From positions 661,264 through 707,491 of the forward strand of contig NZ_JH725037.1 in the NCBI RefSeq assembly GCF_000278235.1: a DNA stretch of 46,228 nucleotides, read 5' to 3'. This DNA comes from Bartonella vinsonii subsp. arupensis OK-94-513 (GTDB lineage: Bacteria; Pseudomonadota; Alphaproteobacteria; Rhizobiales; Rhizobiaceae). Position numbers and translations under genes: made by a program. Positions within the stretch are counted from its first letter, which is position 1, and each line of letters begins with the position of its first letter. Below, in pieces: positions 44,220-46,228 of the stretch. The notes below the pieces were generated by a model. It saw nothing but the letters and a program-made list of their open reading frames with translations, was not told where the DNA came from and did not search any database.

Positions 44220-46228
44220 ATGTCTAAAAAAACCCTTTTATCCTGCACAGCTGTTGCAGCAATTGTGCTGTTTGGTACGCATCTCAACGTACAAGCAACT
44301 GAAACCCTCACAGCGGGTCGTGGAGAAGTAAAAACCCCAATTTCAGGAACAACCTATCAACAGCTTCACGCGCTAAATGGTGGAAAAATCTATGGCACGG
44401 ATGTAACATTAGAGAAAAGAAGTGCCGCAAATGAATCTTCAATAGTAAGCAATGGCTCTGGCAGCATAATCGAATTAACAGGGAATAAAACAACCATTAA
44501 AGACACAGCTGAAATTCTCCCTACTTTGAAAGATATTCCCTTTATTTGGGCAAGTAATGGTGGAAAGATAAAAATAACCGATGGATCGATTCATAAAGAA
44601 TCCAATAAAAAAGATGAGTTTGCTGAAATAGATTTAGTACGCGTAGATAACAATAGTACCCTTGAACTGAACAATGTTGATATAACTGTAACTGCATCTA
44701 CACTCCGATCTCGTGACATAATGCGCGTAATAAACGTATCCTCTGATGCTACATTCAATATGAACGGCGGTTCCATTGAGGTTTGTAATGTGGCTACAAT
44801 TATCACTGTAGAGGGCGATGAAGAAGGCGACGTAGGCGGTAATAATATTAACGTGAAAAACGTGCACATTTATGGAAATTCTGATAAAACTCATGGTAAA
44901 AGTGCTTATGGATTAGACGTCTTCTCTGCTAGAGTTACTCTAAAGAATACAACTATTGAAGGCATGAGCTCCGGTATAAACGTGGACGGAGAAAAATCTC
45001 AAGTAATAATGATAGGTGGCTCAATTAAAGATAGTGAAAAGGCAGTAAAGGCTTATGGCGGCTCTATTTCTCTTGAGTATGTTGAAATTAATGCTATTGA
45101 TGATGGAATTTGGCTTTACGGCGGTGATCATTATGTCCAGATGACAGGAGGGAAAGTAACTGCAAACACTGCTTTTAGTGTGACAGCCCCATCTTCAATA
45201 ATTAGTGCAACAGATGTTTTTGCAACAGCAAAAGAAATCGGTATAAATCTCGACTGTTTTTTCGGAGAAAACGTATTATGCAACAGCAGTGCCAATTTAA
45301 CCAATACAAAGCTTTTTGTTGAAGATGGAATTGGTCTTAATATAAATCGGTCAGTTGGCTCTAAAATTAACCTCAATAACTCAGAAATCCACGCCGATGT
45401 TTTATTAAAAGGAATAATGCTCTCAGCAGTTTATAAAAAACCTAACATGTTTACATTGGCTGCGGATCACTCTCTTCTGGAAGGGAGAGCAGACGTTTCA
45501 CGAGATGCAAAAACCGTTCTTGATCTTAAAAATGGTACAAAATGGTTCGTAAAAACCAGTACAAAAGAAAAAGATAGTGATGGCAATCCGCTTGATATTG
45601 TTCCAAGATCACGTTCCGATGTTTCTGTGCTTAATCTCAACAACAGCTCCATTGTTTTTCAAGGACCAGTAGAAGAACGTTATCATACCTTGCACATAGG
45701 ATCTGGTAAACCTGAGACCACAGCGGTTTACAATGCCTCTGGTGATGCCAAGATTGGCTTTAACATGGCATGGAGTGATGGCAATGCAAGTGCTGATCAA
45801 AAAACCGACAGGCTGCTCATTCATGGTGATGTATCAGGCACAACAACAGTGTATGTCAAAAGCGACTTAGGAGATAAAAAAGGAACGAATACTGATCCCT
45901 CAAATACAGGAGGCATTTCCCTTATCCAAGTCTCTGGAAAAGCAGGAGAAGATTCCTTCAAATTAGAAAATGGCTATACCACATTAGGAGGGCTGCCTTA
46001 TAAATACATACTCACCGCCTATGGTCCAACCTCAACCCATGGTAAAGCCGATATTGAACAAAGCCTGTTTGATGAACAAGATAAAAACTTCTGGGATTTC
46101 CGTTTGCATAAGGCATTTCTTGAATCTGGCTCCGGTGGCTCAGGTTCTGGTGGCTCAGGTTCTGGTGGCTCAGGTTCTGGTGGCTCAGGTTCTGGTGGCT
46201 CAGGTTCTGGTGGCTCAGGTTCTGGTGG
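44220..46228 (+). CDS. autotransporter adhesin, N-terminal part (runs off the window)
   Basis: The 669 codons visible are open to the window end. A signal peptide (residues 1-26, MSKKTLLSCTAVAAIVLFG, cleavage after VQA) is followed by a passenger of repeated beta-strand rungs rich in Asn/Gly/Ser, for example ASNGGKIKITDGSI, NNSTLELNNVDI and ATFNMNGGSIEV. That is a right-handed beta-helix as in pertactin-like autotransporters. It ends in the segment ISLIQVSGKAGEDSFKLENG, typical just before the barrel in type V systems. A Gly/Ser repeat linker begins at 46137; the outer-membrane beta-barrel is expected beyond the window. It resembles the inducible Bartonella autotransporter family. Confidence 0.88.
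   Translation, partial: MSKKTLLSCTAVAAIVLFGTHLNVQATETLTAGRGEVKTPISGTTYQQLHALNGGKIYGTDVTLEKRSAANESSIVSNGSGSIIELTGNKTTIKDTAEILPTLKDIPFIWASNGGKIKITDGSIHKESNKKDEFAEIDLVRVDNNSTLELNNVDITVTASTLRSRDIMRVINVSSDATFNMNGGSIEVCNVATIITVEGDEEGDVGGNNINVKNVHIYGNSDKTHGKSAYGLDVFSARVTLKNTTIEGMSSGINVDGEKSQVIMIGGSIKDSEKAVKAYGGSISLEYVEINAIDDGIWLYGGDHYVQMTGGKVTANTAFSVTAPSSIISATDVFATAKEIGINLDCFFGENVLCNSSANLTNTKLFVEDGIGLNINRSVGSKINLNNSEIHADVLLKGIMLSAVYKKPNMFTLAADHSLLEGRADVSRDAKTVLDLKNGTKWFVKTSTKEKDSDGNPLDIVPRSRSDVSVLNLNNSSIVFQGPVEERYHTLHIGSGKPETTAVYNASGDAKIGFNMAWSDGNASADQKTDRLLIHGDVSGTTTVYVKSDLGDKKGTNTDPSNTGGISLIQVSGKAGEDSFKLENGYTTLGGLPYKYILTAYGPTSTHGKADIEQSLFDEQDKNFWDFRLHKAFLESGSGGSGSGGSGSGGSGSGGSGSGGSGSGGSGSG
46137..46228 (+). 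repeat. 15-bp Gly/Ser linker repeat, at least six copies
   Basis: GGCTCAGGTTCTGGT repeats exactly at 15-bp intervals (46137, 46152, 46167, 46182, 46197, 46212) and continues past the window. It encodes GGSGS units between the passenger and the presumed barrel domain. Identical units suggest recent expansion. Confidence 0.95.

Overview
The window is chromosomal DNA from an alphaproteobacterium, almost certainly a Bartonella species. The base composition is AT-rich. It carries a typical rhizobial/Bartonella core gene set (murA, ymdB-like, 5-formyl-THF cyclo-ligase with an adjacent 6S RNA, alpha-type rpmJ, purEK, infA-maf-yacG, clpB, DUF4167). It also has two copies of a genus-specific leader-RNA plus XRE-regulator unit (Brt/Trp type), and an autotransporter with a Gly/Ser linker begins at the right edge. 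The species is not resolved.

Layout. (1) 1-9520 is a phage-derived replication and control module. Leftward genes are a DUF6456-like protein, a T7/Twinkle-type primase-helicase and a DUF1376/YdaU-like replication protein. Rightward genes are a cI-like repressor, two small early proteins and a YqaJ-type exonuclease. Operators with the same 6-6-6 architecture flank the repressor gene. (2) 9838-26158 is core chromosome: tRNA-Thr, a small basic ORF, murA, a nonsense-interrupted XRE gene with its leader RNA, ymdB-like and fthC-like genes, 6S RNA, a TPR protein, rpmJ, purK/purE, DUF5993-dsbB, infA-maf-yacG and clpB. (3) 26658-27240 is an intact XRE regulator with its leader RNA. (4) 27798-39789 is an intact, co-oriented phage head/tail module: TerS-like, TerL, portal, scaffold-like, N4-gp56 capsid, adaptor-like, gp10-like, GNAT-like, an S74-domain protein, a collar-type fibre and a coiled-coil protein. 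(5) 40443-43110 holds a membrane-anchored protein and DUF4167. (6) 44220 to the window end is the autotransporter.

Reading. The replication module and the virion module are both intact, yet about 17 kb of housekeeping genes separate them, and I see no integrase, lysis gene or att duplication. That fits a domesticated phage better than an ordinary prophage. It matches what is published for the Bartonella gene transfer agent (BaGTA, bgt genes) and the phage-derived run-off replication locus (ROR, brr genes), which amplifies flanking host-interaction genes such as autotransporters. The repressor/operator switch would then control run-off replication.

A second theme is decay by local duplication. 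At least six genes have a degenerate direct copy of their own 5' or 3' end beside them, and many perfect 13-18 bp tandem duplications and GT-rich arrays lie between genes. Large intergenic stretches contain no recognisable gene.
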